Shown here piece after piece: positions 1 through 9,621 of a DNA stretch of 64,000 bases. This stretch comes from Maridesulfovibrio ferrireducens (GTDB taxonomy: Bacteria; Desulfobacterota; Desulfovibrionia; Desulfovibrionales; Desulfovibrionaceae), in contig NZ_FNGA01000001.1 in NCBI RefSeq assembly GCF_900101105.1, forward strand, positions 310,001-374,000, given 5' to 3'. Below the pieces are notes generated by a model. That model saw only the letters and a list, made by a program, of their open reading frames with translations, was not told where the DNA came from and ran no database searches. Numbering within the stretch: position 1 is the first letter of the stretch; every line of letters begins with the position of its first letter. The position numbers were made by a program, and so were the translations under genes.

Positions 1-157
1 AAACCTGAGCCGTCTGCTCGGCAACTTTCTGGACGATCTCCAGAAGTTCCGCAGGAATCAGACTTTCACCTGTCAGCAATTCAACAAGTTCTTCTTCTGT
101 AAGGCCGGAAGAGTTCGCAATGGCAAGTTGTTTTTCTGTTAATTTAATATGGTTCAT
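1..157 (-). CDS. Hypothetical protein, N-terminal part only
   Basis: An open frame reads leftward off the window edge from an ATG at 157, giving the first 52 residues. It begins MNHIKLTEKQLAIANSSG and continues as a helical, Glu/Leu-rich segment. No domain is recognisable and the C-terminus is outside the window. It is transcribed away from a strong hairpin at 211-253 that separates it from malic enzyme, so it probably has its own promoter in the short 158-210 gap. The gene call rests on an uninterrupted frame of sensible composition; function is unknown. Confidence 0.5.
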   Translation of the reverse strand, partial: MNHIKLTEKQLAIANSSGLTEEELVELLTGESLIPAELLEIVQKVAEQTAQV

Positions 158-210
158 AATGTTTAGATTACTTTCATACTCTCTGATTTGCAAAACATTA
201 GATTGCCCAA

Positions 211-253
211 AAAAAACGGCCCGATCCTCTTAAAAGAGGGTCGGGCCGTTTTA
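211..253 (-). terminator. Rho-independent terminator of malic enzyme gene
   Basis: A long GC-rich stem (AACGGCCCGA...TCGGGCCGTT) with a short AAA loop is flanked by A-runs on the left and T's on the right, so it could work in both directions. It lies about 75 bases past the malic enzyme stop codon and reads into a U-run on the minus strand. Confidence 0.85.
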
Positions 254-329
254 TAAACTTAAATCAAAATCAACCGGCCTGTGTTTTTACAAACAAAACG
301 GGCTGACGTTTCAATTAAAACCTTTTTAA

Positions 330-1649
330 TTAAAAGTCGTAATTGAAGGATTCGACAACCATGTTGCCGCGAGCCTGAGAAGCTTTAATGCGTTCTTCAA
401 GTTCAATTTTGTACTGATCAAGGTCAATCTGAATACGGGCGACGCCTGTTTCCATTGCGGCTTTAACAACAGCAGGAGCAACACGAGTCAGAACGCGAGG
501 GTCGGTTGGTTTCGGAATGATGTAATCCATGCCGAACTCAAGTTTATCAACACCGAACGCGTCACAAATTTCCTGTCCGACTGGCTCTTTTGCAAGAGCT
601 GCAAGAGCATGCGCTGCTGCGAACTTCATTTCTTTATTGATAGTGGTAGCACGGCAGTCCAATGCTCCGCGGAAAATGAAAGGGAAACAAAGAACATTAT
701 TTACCTGATTGGGATAGTCAGAACGACCGGTTCCCATGAGGATATCAGGACGGACTTCTTTAACGTCAGGATAAGGGATTTCAGGATCAGGATTAGCGCA
801 GGCAAAAATAATTGCGCCTTCAGCCATGGTCTTAACCATATCCTGATTGATTGCGTCTTTAACAGAAAGTCCAAGGAACATATCTGCACCGACCATACAC
901 TCAGCAAGTGAACCTGCGTTTTCTTTCTGAGCAAAATCAGCTTTAAAACCGGTTACGCCAGCGCGCCCTTCGTACAGAAGTCCACGAGAATCAAACATGT
1001 AAATGTTTTCAGGACGTGCACCCATGGTCACATATAATGTCGAACAAGCAATTGCCGCAGCTCCGGCACCGGAAACAATAATTTTAATTTCGTCAATTTT
1101 TTTGCCGGTAATTTCAAGAGCATTAATAATACCCGCAGAAGAAATAATCGCTGTTCCATGCTGATCATCATGAAAAACAGGAATATTCATTTCTTCAATA
1201 AGTCTTCTTTCAATCTCAAAACACTCTGGAGCTTTAATATCTTCGAGGTTGATACCACCGAAGGTAGGCTCAATCATTTTACAAAATTCAATAATTTTTT
1301 CAGGATCGGAAGCATCAATGTTCAGATCATAAACATCAACATCAGCGAAAATTTTAAAAAGTACGCCTTTGCCTTCCATAACAGGCTTACCAGCTGCAGG
1401 ACCTATGTTACCAAGTCCGAGAACTGCTGTTCCGTTAGAAACAACCGCAACAAGGTTTCCTCTGCCTGTATACTTGTAAGACAACTCTTCATCAGCGTGG
1501 ATCGCACGGCAAGCTTCAGCTACACCGGGAGAATATGCCATTGAAAGGTCTTTCTGTGTACTACAAGGTTTGATGGAAATTACTTCCAGTTTACCTTTTC
1601 TGCCATCACTATGATACTTTAGAGCTTCCTCTTTTGTGAAAAGAGCCAT
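330..1649 (-). CDS. NAD(P)-dependent malic enzyme
   Basis: Oxidatively decarboxylates malate to pyruvate and CO2 in the cytosol, linking C4 acids to pyruvate. The protein is 439 residues, the length of the short bacterial malic enzymes. The N-terminal domain carries the AYSPGV catalytic tyrosine motif, the GKPVMEGKG lysine region and HDDQHGTA. The NAD-binding domain begins at the SGAGAAA glycine-rich loop, and [10 protein letters not shown] follows. I chose the ATG at 1649 because GGAGG sits seven bases upstream; the frame stays open 29 codons further, but that extension is not family-like. It appears monocistronic and ends at a strong terminator. Whether NAD or NADP is used cannot be told from sequence. 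Confidence 0.93.
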   Translation of the reverse strand: MALFTKEEALKYHSDGRKGKLEVISIKPCSTQKDLSMAYSPGVAEACRAIHADEELSYKYTGRGNLVAVVSNGTAVLGLGNIGPAAGKPVMEGKGVLFKIFADVDVYDLNIDASDPEKIIEFCKMIEPTFGGINLEDIKAPECFEIERRLIEEMNIPVFHDDQHGTAIISSAGIINALEITGKKIDEIKIIVSGAGAAAIACSTLYVTMGARPENIYMFDSRGLLYEGRAGVTGFKADFAQKENAGSLAECMVGADMFLGLSVKDAINQDMVKTMAEGAIIFACANPDPEIPYPDVKEVRPDILMGTGRSDYPNQVNNVLCFPFIFRGALDCRATTINKEMKFAAAHALAALAKEPVGQEICDAFGVDKLEFGMDYIIPKPTDPRVLTRVAPAVVKAAMETGVARIQIDLDQYKIELEERIKASQARGNMVVESFNYDF

Positions 1650-1908
1650 ACCTGAACCTCCATTGAAAGTGTTTTTGATGATTGACTGATCAATTACAGC
1701 TATCCTTTTTCTATTGATGAGATTCAAAATGGTCAAGCTTTCTTCCTAATATTGTAATACTTTCTATTCTGTCCATAATGTCCACGCATATGCTTTTATA
1801 CAGTAGACACGAAGAGAAGATAAATTTACTAAGCCACCACTCGCTTCGCTTCTCACGAATGCGATTATACAAAAATTAATAAATTAGTGAGCCCCATTCG
1901 GAAACCTT

Positions 1909-2679
1909 ATGTTAAAAAATATCAGTGTCGTACTTTTCAGAACAAAATATCCCGAAAATGTAGGATCAACAGCCCGCGCCATGAAAAACATGGATTGCTC
2001 TAATCTTATATTGGTTACTCCGCCACTCTGGAGCATGGATAGAGCCATGCCTCTGGCCACAGCTAAAGCTCATGTCATAGTTGAAGAAGCCCGGATATGC
2101 CCCGATTTAAATACAGCTCTTGCCGGACAGACCAAAATTTATGGAACCACCGCAAGAACCGGCGGCAGGCGAAAAGGCGTCTTAACTCCTGCCACCGCAG
2201 CTCCTTTAATTGTTCAACAACTTAAGAACGGAGAAAAAGTTGCGCTTGTTTTCGGCCCCGAAGACAAAGGACTGACAAATAAAGAAACACAGCTTTGCTC
2301 AAGGCTTATAAATATCCCTACAAGCGACGAAAGCAGCTCTCTAAACCTTTCACAGGCCGTTCTTATACTTCTCTACGAATGTTTCAAAGAAGCCCTTGAC
2401 GCGCCGTTTACTCCTTCAGGCCCGCCGGAAGAACGCCCGACAACATTTGAAGAACAAGAAATTTTGGCTGCAAATTTGCAAGAGACTCTGTTGGCGATTG
2501 ATTTTTTGAAAGAAGACAATTCTGACTATTGGATGCTTCCGGTCAAAAGATTTATGGCCAGAATTGATATTAAGCGAAATGAGTTTAACTTACTGATGGG
2601 AATTTGCAGACAAATCAAATGGATTATTGAAAAATCAAAAAAAATAATTGATAATGAACCAGAACGCCCTTCTCAATAA
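1909..2679 (+). CDS. trmJ: tRNA (cytidine/uridine-2'-O)-methyltransferase TrmJ
   Basis: SPOUT-class RNA methyltransferase expected to 2'-O-methylate position 32 of tRNA anticodon loops with SAM. The N-terminus (VVLFRTKYPENVGSTARA) is the family signature. The trefoil-knot SAM site is visible as VALVFGPEDKGLTNKE and then IPTSDESSSLNLSQAV at about residues 110-155. At 256 residues it matches TrmJ, with the C-terminal helical extension. It opens a plus-strand run that continues into a TPR protein and cobalamin genes about 57 bases downstream. Assignment to TrmJ rather than another TrmH-group enzyme follows from the PENVGSTARA start and the extension. Confidence 0.88.
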   Translation: MLKNISVVLFRTKYPENVGSTARAMKNMDCSNLILVTPPLWSMDRAMPLATAKAHVIVEEARICPDLNTALAGQTKIYGTTARTGGRRKGVLTPATAAPLIVQQLKNGEKVALVFGPEDKGLTNKETQLCSRLINIPTSDESSSLNLSQAVLILLYECFKEALDAPFTPSGPPEERPTTFEEQEILAANLQETLLAIDFLKEDNSDYWMLPVKRFMARIDIKRNEFNLLMGICRQIKWIIEKSKKIIDNEPERPSQ

Positions 2680-2736
2680 CCTAAAATATCGGTATGATAT
2701 TATCAAAAGTTTTCATCTTATCCGCGGAGCAGAGAA

Positions 2737-3480
2737 ATGACTGATTCCAACACAATTCACGATCTCACAGGCGTTTTTTCCTGCCAGAAAGTTGCCAAGG
2801 TCGGCACAGGTACAACAACTAGAAGAGTTGCACAAATAGGCTATTATTTTGTTGAACAGATTGAAAGTGACCTCTTCGAGGTTCGCCCTTTGAACAACGA
2901 ATTTGTACCCACCGGGAATTCGGAAAAAATCGCTCGCGACCAACTTTTGACAGACTACACCCCTGAACCGGAAATGTACCACAAACAAGTCCTTCCGAAC
3001 ATGAAGAACTTACAGAAAACCCTTGCCCGCGCGGATAGACATCGTAAACAAGGTAATTCCTTCAGTGCGGAAATGGAATACACAAGTGCTGTAAAAGTGG
3101 ACGAATTAAACGTCCGTGGAAATTTCGGTGTGGGCCTCTGCTTTATGGAAAGAGGTGAAACAGAACGTGCAAACGATGTTTTTGCGCGACTGATATCTAT
3201 GGACGCCGCATTTGAAGCCAAACACAAGCATTTATTCAATGATTTCGGGATAAACCTTCGCAAATCAAAAATGATTCCTCAGGCAATAGAGTACTACAGC
3301 AAGGCTCTCTCCCTCAGCCCTGATGATGAGAACCTGCATTATAACCTTGCAAGAGCTTATTTTGAAGCGGAAAACTACGCCAAAACGCGTAAAGAACTAA
3401 GCACCTGTCTGGAACTTAATGCAGACTTTGCAGAAGCAAAGAAATTTGTCGCTTATCTTGATAAAAAGAAGCTGGGCTGA
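2737..3480 (+). CDS. TPR-repeat protein
   Basis: A 247-residue soluble protein with no signal peptide. The first 90 residues show no recognised fold; a helical region follows, with tetratricopeptide repeats at about residues 110-240 (for example AIEYYSKALSLSPDDENLHYNLARAYFEA). TPRs scaffold protein-protein contacts, but the partner cannot be named. The ATG is preceded by GGAG eight bases upstream. It sits between trmJ and cbiA with gaps of 57 and 27 bases, so it is probably co-transcribed with them. A possible link to PilZ or signalling proteins of sulfate reducers would be speculation. Confidence 0.8.
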   Translation: MTDSNTIHDLTGVFSCQKVAKVGTGTTTRRVAQIGYYFVEQIESDLFEVRPLNNEFVPTGNSEKIARDQLLTDYTPEPEMYHKQVLPNMKNLQKTLARADRHRKQGNSFSAEMEYTSAVKVDELNVRGNFGVGLCFMERGETERANDVFARLISMDAAFEAKHKHLFNDFGINLRKSKMIPQAIEYYSKALSLSPDDENLHYNLARAYFEAENYAKTRKELSTCLELNADFAEAKKFVAYLDKKKLG

Positions 3481-3507
3481 TTCGACAAAAAGCATTATAG
3501 AGGGATC

Positions 3508-4884
3508 ATGAACTCTATTAAAGGCTTTATCGTCGCAGGCACACACAGCGGATGCGGCAAAACTTCCGTCACCCTCGGGCTGATGGCGGCTTTCGCACGC
3601 AAGGGTCTGAAAGTTCAACCTTTCAAGGTCGGCCCGGATTTTATAGACCCTGGCCATCATTCCCGGGCGGCAGGAAGAACCTGCCACAACCTTGATGGCT
3701 GGATGCTTTCAGGAGAAGTGCTGCGGGACATATTTTCACGGCATTCCCAAGATGCTGATGCCTGTATTGTTGAAGGAGTAATGGGCCTTTTCGACGGGTT
3801 TTCAGCTTTGGAAGAGACAGGCTCAACCGCCCACCTTTCAAAAGAACTCAATCTACCGATAATACTTGTTGTGGATGCCCGAGCAATGGCCCGGTCCGCA
3901 GCGGCACTGGTTAAAGGGTTCAGCGAGTTTGACCCGGACACAGCAATAGCCGGAGTTATCTTTAATAGAGTCGGAAGTGAAAGCCACGAACAAACTCTTC
4001 AGGAAGCCATTTCGCTCACAGATATTCCACTGGTAGGATGTCTGCCCAGAAGGAATGAAATAGAAACACCTTCTCGCCATCTTGGACTTATCACAGCTGA
4101 GCATCTCGAAGATCTGGAAGGAAAATACTCTGCCCTTGCCGACTGGGTTGAAGAACACCTCGACCTTGATACAATTTTAGAAGCCCTGCCAGACATCCCG
4201 ATGCCTCCCCGTTTTGACGAGCTTCCCATGATTCCGCACACTAGAATCGGGGTTGCGCAGGATGAGGCTTTCTCTTTTTACTACGATGAAAATCTTCGTA
4301 TGCTCAGATATGCCGGGGCAGAACTTGTTCCTTTCTCACCCATAGAAGATAAAGAGCTGCCTGATGATCTTTCAGGACTGTACCTCGGCGGAGGTTACCC
4401 GGAACTTTCAGCTTTTGACCTTGCTCAAAACACCCGTCTGCGCAGAGCCGTTGCAGAATTCTCCAAATCCGGCAAACCTATCTATGCCGAGTGCGGAGGT
4501 TTTATGTACCTGATGGACTCTATATCAAAAGGGGATAGACTTTTTCCAATGTGCGGAATCTTCCCTTTCCGATCAACCATGCAGAACAGATTTCAGGCGC
4601 TGGGTTATAAAGAAATTGAGATTGCCGAAGACTGCATATTAGGACCGATCGGAACTATCGCCAGAGGACATGAATTTCATTATTCAGCACTGGAAGACAT
4701 GCCGGAAGATCTAAATAAATGCTTTATCGTCCGCAGTAGAAAAGGGGAACCAAAGAAAGAAGGATTCCTCACAGAAGGCAATACCTTGGGAAGTTATATC
4801 CATCTTCACTTTGCAAGCAATCCTGATATTGCCAAAAATTTTGTTGAGGCATGTATTAACTTTTCCCGGCAGGAAGAGATTTAA
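3508..4884 (+). CDS. cbiA: Cobyrinate a,c-diamide synthase
   Basis: Amidates the a and c carboxylates of cobyrinic acid using ATP and glutamine, in anaerobic cobalamin synthesis. The N-terminal half is a P-loop amidoligase domain with GTHSGCGKTS at residues 11-20 and DFIDPGHH near 44-51. The C-terminal half (from about residue 245) is a class-I glutamine amidotransferase with the nucleophile Cys329 in AECGGFMYL and the His motif GHEFHYS. Length (458) is typical. The P-loop start motif supports the chosen ATG. It is followed after 44 bases by dinB and then by cbiD, cbiET and cobM, so it belongs to the corrinoid cluster although a polymerase gene intervenes. Confidence 0.94.
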   Translation: MNSIKGFIVAGTHSGCGKTSVTLGLMAAFARKGLKVQPFKVGPDFIDPGHHSRAAGRTCHNLDGWMLSGEVLRDIFSRHSQDADACIVEGVMGLFDGFSALEETGSTAHLSKELNLPIILVVDARAMARSAAALVKGFSEFDPDTAIAGVIFNRVGSESHEQTLQEAISLTDIPLVGCLPRRNEIETPSRHLGLITAEHLEDLEGKYSALADWVEEHLDLDTILEALPDIPMPPRFDELPMIPHTRIGVAQDEAFSFYYDENLRMLRYAGAELVPFSPIEDKELPDDLSGLYLGGGYPELSAFDLAQNTRLRRAVAEFSKSGKPIYAECGGFMYLMDSISKGDRLFPMCGIFPFRSTMQNRFQALGYKEIEIAEDCILGPIGTIARGHEFHYSALEDMPEDLNKCFIVRSRKGEPKKEGFLTEGNTLGSYIHLHFASNPDIAKNFVEACINFSRQEEI

Positions 4885-4928
4885 TCAACCGCATCAAAAC
4901 GGCCTCTTTTCATAATCTGAGCAAAATC

Positions 4929-6107
4929 ATGCAAAAATATATTATGCACCTTGATATGGATGCTTTTTTCGCATCCGTAGAGCAGATGGATAATCCTGAA
5001 CTTCGAGGAAAGCCCATTGCCATAGGAAGCCCGCACAAGCGGTCGGTGCTGAGTACCGCTTCATATGAAGCTAGAAAATTCGGCGTTCACTCAGCAATGC
5101 CCTCTCATCAAGCATTAAAACTCTGTCCTCACCTGATTCTTGTCCCGGGAAGGATGGCTCGATATAAAGAAATTTCGAATCAGGTCATGAGCGTACTCGG
5201 AAATTATTCCCCGATTGTCGAGCAAGCTTCAATCGATGAAGCATACCTTGATATTACCGGGACAGAGAAAATATTCGGACCGCCCCTTGCTCTGGCGGAA
5301 AGTGTAAAGCGGGATATACTCAAGACCGTGGGATTAACCGCATCCATCGGTATAGCACCCGTTAAATTTCTGGCTAAAATAGCTTCTGATCTAAAAAAAC
5401 CAGCCGGAATATCCATTATCGAAGCTGACGAAGTAGATCAGTTTTTAATAACGTTACCCATTGAAAAAATCCCCGGTGTAGGAAAAAAAGCCCTGCCCCG
5501 CCTGCATTCTTTCGGCATCAGATATGCCGCAGATATGCGCAGATATCCTCCGGAATTCTGGAAAGAAAGATTCGGCGAACGCGGACTTGTTTTGCATGCA
5601 AAGGGAGCCGGAATAGATCCCACTCCCGTAGCTGTCGGCGGACAAATGAAATCATCCAGTGCCGAAAACACCTTCGGGGATGATGTTCGTGATCCGCAGA
5701 TATTAAAAACATGGCTGCTCAAACAATCCGAGCGCATCGCCGCGGATGTCCGCAAAAAAAGTCTTAAAGGCCGGACCGTAACTCTAAAAGTTAAGTTTCC
5801 TGACTTCAGACAAATTACCCGCAGTAAAACTCTCGATCAAAGAACATCCAATGCGGGAACTATCTTTAAAACGGGCTGCGACCTTCTTGATGCGGAAGGC
5901 TACCTCGGACCGGTAAGATTGATAGGGATAGGAATCTCTAATTTTGATGAACGCAGTGAACAGCTTTCACTACTGACACCGGAACAAAATTTAAGTGATG
6001 ACAAAAAACTTGAAGACCTCGATAAAGCGGTAGATAAAGTGCGCGAAAAATTCGGCAACGCAATGCTCACCCGCGGCAGTCTGTTAAAACTTTCTTCCGG
6101 TAAATAA
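4929..6107 (+). CDS. dinB: DNA polymerase IV (Y-family translesion polymerase)
   Basis: Error-prone DNA polymerase that bypasses damaged template. Catalytic acidic residues are all visible: Asp9 (HLDMDAFFASVEQ) and Asp103-Glu104 (QASIDEAYLDITG). The helix-hairpin-helix region IPGVGKKALPRL follows, then the little-finger domain. The segment EQLSLLTPEQ near residue 350 resembles a beta-clamp binding motif (QL-S-L-L/F). Length (392) is normal and all domains are intact. It is unusual that the gene lies inside a cobalamin synthesis run, with gaps of 44 bases to cbiA and 12 bases to cbiD. No obvious LexA box was seen immediately upstream, so expression may follow the operon rather than DNA damage. 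Confidence 0.94.
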   Translation: MQKYIMHLDMDAFFASVEQMDNPELRGKPIAIGSPHKRSVLSTASYEARKFGVHSAMPSHQALKLCPHLILVPGRMARYKEISNQVMSVLGNYSPIVEQASIDEAYLDITGTEKIFGPPLALAESVKRDILKTVGLTASIGIAPVKFLAKIASDLKKPAGISIIEADEVDQFLITLPIEKIPGVGKKALPRLHSFGIRYAADMRRYPPEFWKERFGERGLVLHAKGAGIDPTPVAVGGQMKSSSAENTFGDDVRDPQILKTWLLKQSERIAADVRKKSLKGRTVTLKVKFPDFRQITRSKTLDQRTSNAGTIFKTGCDLLDAEGYLGPVRLIGIGISNFDERSEQLSLLTPEQNLSDDKKLEDLDKAVDKVREKFGNAMLTRGSLLKLSSGK

Positions 6108-6119
6108 AGGACAGAGATT

Positions 6120-7220
6120 ATGAGAAAAAATCTCCGTGAAGGATTCACTACAGGTTCTGCTGCAACAGCTGCGGCAATGAGTGCTCTTCGAGTTCTGCTC
6201 GGCGGCCATAAGCCTGACTCCATAGAAATACCCCTTCCTGAGAAAGGATGTCTCGTCATCCCAGTTGAGCGTGTAGAACTGTCAGGACTAAACGCACGTG
6301 CCGTAGTAATAAAAGACGGCGGAGATGATCCCGACGCTACAAACGGACATGAAATTCATGCTGTAGTCGAACATATCGCAGGAAACGATGATTTACGCGT
6401 TGAAATTTCAGGCGGCATAGGAGTCGGCAAAGTGACCCTGCCCGGACTGCCCGTCCCTGTCGGTGAACCAGCCATTAATCCAGCCCCGCGTAAACAGATC
6501 ATTACCGGAATTTTAAAAGAAATTTCTGAAACAGCTCCGCAATTGCGCGGGACGATCAAAGTCCGCATTGAAGTGCCACAAGGTGAAGCAATAGCGCTTA
6601 AGACTATGAATTCACGGCTCGGAATTCTGGGCGGAATTTCAATTCTGGGAACACAGGGAATAGTTCGCCCGTTCAGCCATGCTTCATGGGAAGCGTCCAT
6701 AGCACTGGCTGTCAGCGTTGCAAAAGCCGCAGGAATTGAAAAAATAATTTTCACAACAGGGCGCAGAAGTGAACGGTTCTATCTGGAGCACTTTCCCGAA
6801 ACACCGCAACTGGCAATGATTCAGGCCGCTGACTTTTTCAAAGGGTCCATGCTGGAGGCGGAAACAAAAGGAATACGCGAAGTTCATTGGTCTATTTTCA
6901 TAGGCAAGCTGGTCAAACACGCCATGGGATTTCCATACACACACGCCAAAGATTGGCGCATTGATTTTGCCCTGCTTGCTAAATGGTGCGAAGAATTAAA
7001 TATAGACCGTACAATCACAGCAGAAATAGCCGGAGCCAATACCGCGCGACAAGTTTTTGACATGATCACCGAAAGCTCAAAAAAAATGTTCATAGATATG
7101 CTGATTGCCAAGGCTGAAAAGAACGCATTATTTTTTACGTTAAAAAAACATATGATAATCAAGTATCACCTGTTCGATTTTGATGGTAATCTACTAAACG
7201 GTAATGACAAGAATTGTTAG
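6120..7220 (+). CDS. cbiD: Cobalt-precorrin-5B C1-methyltransferase
   Basis: SAM-dependent methylation of C1 of the corrin ring in the anaerobic (cobalt-early) pathway; CbiD is diagnostic of that route. The N-terminal signature REGFTTGSAATAAA and the internal KDGGDDPDATNGHEI motif identify it, and the 366-residue length fits. AAGGA precedes the ATG. The last codons overlap a possible TTG start of cbiET, but the likely cbiET ATG lies 15 bases past the cbiD stop. The C-terminal 20 residues, rich in Asn/Asp, extend slightly past the usual family end and may be dispensable. Confidence 0.94.
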   Translation: MRKNLREGFTTGSAATAAAMSALRVLLGGHKPDSIEIPLPEKGCLVIPVERVELSGLNARAVVIKDGGDDPDATNGHEIHAVVEHIAGNDDLRVEISGGIGVGKVTLPGLPVPVGEPAINPAPRKQIITGILKEISETAPQLRGTIKVRIEVPQGEAIALKTMNSRLGILGGISILGTQGIVRPFSHASWEASIALAVSVAKAAGIEKIIFTTGRRSERFYLEHFPETPQLAMIQAADFFKGSMLEAETKGIREVHWSIFIGKLVKHAMGFPYTHAKDWRIDFALLAKWCEELNIDRTITAEIAGANTARQVFDMITESSKKMFIDMLIAKAEKNALFFTLKKHMIIKYHLFDFDGNLLNGNDKNC

Positions 7221-7234
7221 TATACGAGGCTGAA

Positions 7235-8455
7235 ATGAAACATGTTGTACAAATAATAGGGTTGCATCCCGGCAGTCTCGAACCTCTGGAATCCTCACGT
7301 AAAATTATCGAGGAAGCTGATGTGCTGGCTGGCGGTAAACGATTATTGGACGAATTCCCCGACTTTGAAGGTGAAATTCTGCCCTTTTTTTCGCCGGTGG
7401 CAGCCTTTGCTGAAAAGCTTGAGGAACGAAGCCAATCAGGCAAAAGAATTGTGCTGCTGGCTGACGGCGACCCGTTACTCTTCGGCATTGCCGAAAGCAT
7501 GATCAGACACCTTGGTAATGACCACGTCTGCGTTACCCCTTGCGTTTCCACGGTTCAACTTGCGGCTTCAAGGCTCGGTAAGACTTGGAAAAATTTAGAC
7601 ATAATTTCCCTACACGGCAGAACCAATTTTTCACCATTGTTCGGATCGCTGCAACGCAAAGCAGATTGCGCGGTTTATACTGACAGCATCAATTCCCCTT
7701 CAGTAATCGCTCGCGCCCTGCTTGAAAAATGTGTTACAGATTACACGATGACCGTTCTGGCTGAACTGGGTACGGATTCGGAAACAATCACGACAGGACC
7801 GCTGGAAAATTTTATAGATTTCAATTGCCCAGACCTTAATATCGTAATGCTGACAGTTGAATCAACATTTAACGAACACCCCGTTATTGGCCGCAATGAT
7901 GACGATTTTACACGCCAGAAAGAGCTGATAACAAAGCTGCCCGTTCGCGCGGCAGGGCTCGCCCTGCTGGGATTGAACAAAGGGCAGACTATCTGGGACC
8001 TCGGCGCAGGATGTGGTTCCGTTTCTATTGAAGCTTCTTTTCTTGCTGAGAATTCACAAGTTTTTGCAATAGAAAAAGACACTGAACGATTTGAAATGAT
8101 AAAAGAGAATATCCGCAAATTCAGAGCGTTCACAGTTGAACCGATTCAAGGAACAATGCCGGAAGCTCTCGCCGAACTGCCGGAACCGGACCGTATTTTC
8201 ATCGGCGGCGGAATAGGCAAGGGCAGTGCTACTATCAGCGAAGCAACCGCTCGCTTGAAACCGGGTGGAAGAATTGTAGTGCACGCCATTCTTATGGGTT
8301 CCGTTCAACGCACAAAAGAAATTTTTGAAAACTTAGGATGGCAGTGGCAAGCAATGCTGCTTCAAGCCAGTGTCTCGGACAAGCTAGCTGGAGATATCCG
8401 ATTTAAGGCACAAAATCCTGTCACAATAATGTGGGCTGACAAGCCAGAGGCATAA
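7235..8455 (+). CDS. cbiET: Cobalt-precorrin-7 methyltransferase/decarboxylase fusion CbiET
   Basis: A fusion of CbiE (C5 methylation, residues about 1-200) and CbiT (C15 methylation and C12 decarboxylation, about 205-406), equivalent to CobL of the aerobic pathway. The CbiE half begins VVQIIGLHPGSLEP and contains ADGDPLLFGIAESM. The CbiT half carries a class-I SAM-binding loop WDLGAGCGSVSIEAS. The ATG at 7235 is preferred: GAGG lies about six bases upstream and the CbiE fold starts directly after. A TTG at 7214 in the same frame overlaps cbiD and adds only seven residues. CobM follows after three bases, indicating translational coupling. Confidence 0.93.
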   Translation: MKHVVQIIGLHPGSLEPLESSRKIIEEADVLAGGKRLLDEFPDFEGEILPFFSPVAAFAEKLEERSQSGKRIVLLADGDPLLFGIAESMIRHLGNDHVCVTPCVSTVQLAASRLGKTWKNLDIISLHGRTNFSPLFGSLQRKADCAVYTDSINSPSVIARALLEKCVTDYTMTVLAELGTDSETITTGPLENFIDFNCPDLNIVMLTVESTFNEHPVIGRNDDDFTRQKELITKLPVRAAGLALLGLNKGQTIWDLGAGCGSVSIEASFLAENSQVFAIEKDTERFEMIKENIRKFRAFTVEPIQGTMPEALAELPEPDRIFIGGGIGKGSATISEATARLKPGGRIVVHAILMGSVQRTKEIFENLGWQWQAMLLQASVSDKLAGDIRFKAQNPVTIMWADKPEA

Positions 8456-8458
8456 ATT

Positions 8459-9217
8459 ATGGGCAAAGTATATTTCATTGGAGCCGGACCGGGCGATCCC
8501 GAACTTATCACAGTAAAAGGACAGCGCATTATCCGCGAGGCAGGACTTGTTCTTTATGCAGGCTCACTTGTGCCGGAATCGGTAATTGCCGAAGCCTCAC
8601 CGAGTGCGCGCATTGAAAACTCAGCGGCAATGTCACTTGAAGAGACTAACTGCCTTATGACTCTGCATGCTTTAAAAGGCGAAACAGTTGCCCGGGTTCA
8701 CACCGGCGACCCTTCCCTTTACGGGGCAATACAGGAACAGGCCAGATTGCTGAAACAAAGTTCAATTGAATATGAAATTATCCCCGGCGTGACTTCCGCA
8801 TGTGCGGCGGCGGCGGCCTCCAGTGCCTCCTTTACCGTCCCGAACGGCACGCAGACTCTTATCATAACCCGTATGGAAGGACGCACCCCTGTTCCGCAAA
8901 GTGAAAGCCTTGAAAAACTTGCGGTTCATGGCAGTGCAATGGCTATTTATCTCTCCGCAGGCAATCCTGAAAGGATTCAGGAAGAGCTTATCAAAGGCGG
9001 CATGGACATTAAGACCCCTGTAATCATAGGCTACCGCATCGGCTGGCCCGAAGAAAAATCCGTTGAAACTACTCTCGGGGAACTTGCTGCAACTGCGTAT
9101 AAAAACGGTTTCAAACGACAGACCATTTTTCTCATTCTTCCGGGCAAAAACGCAGAAACGGAATCATTGCTTTACGATTCCGGATTCAGCCATCTGTTCA
9201 GAAAAGGTGAAGTTTAG
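8459..9217 (+). CDS. cbiF: Precorrin-4 / cobalt-precorrin-4 C11-methyltransferase
   Basis: Methylates C11 of the corrin macrocycle. It is a tetrapyrrole methylase with the glycine-rich start VYFIGAGPGDPELITVKGQ, the HTGDPSLYGAIQEQ motif and the PGVTSACAAAAA segment. The 252 residues agree with CbiF/CobM, and because the operon contains cbiD the cobalt-early name cbiF is more apt than cobM. It follows cbiET by three bases and precedes yjbQ by two, so all are likely translated from one message. Other corrin-ring genes (cbiG, cbiH, cbiC, cbiJ) are not in the window and must lie elsewhere. Confidence 0.93.
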   Translation: MGKVYFIGAGPGDPELITVKGQRIIREAGLVLYAGSLVPESVIAEASPSARIENSAAMSLEETNCLMTLHALKGETVARVHTGDPSLYGAIQEQARLLKQSSIEYEIIPGVTSACAAAAASSASFTVPNGTQTLIITRMEGRTPVPQSESLEKLAVHGSAMAIYLSAGNPERIQEELIKGGMDIKTPVIIGYRIGWPEEKSVETTLGELAATAYKNGFKRQTIFLILPGKNAETESLLYDSGFSHLFRKGEV

Positions 9218-9219
9218 TT

Positions 9220-9621
9220 ATGGAAATTATCGATATCAGAACAAACGTCAGAGATGAAATGATAGACATCACCGGCGCAGTCAGAAAGATCATTCGCAAA
9301 AACGGATGGCTATCAGGGGCGATCCTTCTATATTGCCCGCACACAACCGGAGCTGTCACGGTAAATGAAGGGGCTGATCCAGACGTCGTCAGGGATATCA
9401 TCGTGAATTTGCGAAAACTTGTTCCGCATGCCGGAGATTATCAACACGCAGAAGGCAACAGCGACGCGCACATTAAGACCAGCATGTTCGGCCCCGAACA
9501 GATGCTTATTGTGGAAGGCGGAGAAATTATGCTCGGCACATGGCAAAAAATATTCTTCTGCGAATTTGACGGCCCAAGAAATCGCAAGCTGTGGGTCAAA
9601 TGGCTAGCGTCGAGTGATTAA
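9220..9621 (+). CDS. yjbQ: YjbQ family protein (UPF0047)
   Basis: A 133-residue member of the YjbQ/UPF0047 family, small trimeric proteins with reported weak thiamine-phosphate synthase activity. Recognisable landmarks are the HTTGAVTVNEGADPDV segment, GNSDAHIKTSMFG, and the end GTWQKIFFCEFDGPRNR. It starts two bases after cbiF and so is probably co-transcribed with the cobalamin genes, although no role in B12 synthesis is established. Its last 26 bases overlap the 3' end of a convergent small gene. Confidence 0.88.
   Translation: MEIIDIRTNVRDEMIDITGAVRKIIRKNGWLSGAILLYCPHTTGAVTVNEGADPDVVRDIIVNLRKLVPHAGDYQHAEGNSDAHIKTSMFGPEQMLIVEGGEIMLGTWQKIFFCEFDGPRNRKLWVKWLASSD

Noticed and set aside
1650-1736. 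Longer N-terminus for malic enzyme
   Set aside because: The frame is open, but the GGAGG ribosome site directly precedes the ATG at 1649 and the extension has no family similarity.
2680-3507. Cobalamin riboswitch upstream of cbiA
   Set aside because: No B12-box-like segment was found before trmJ, the TPR gene or cbiA.
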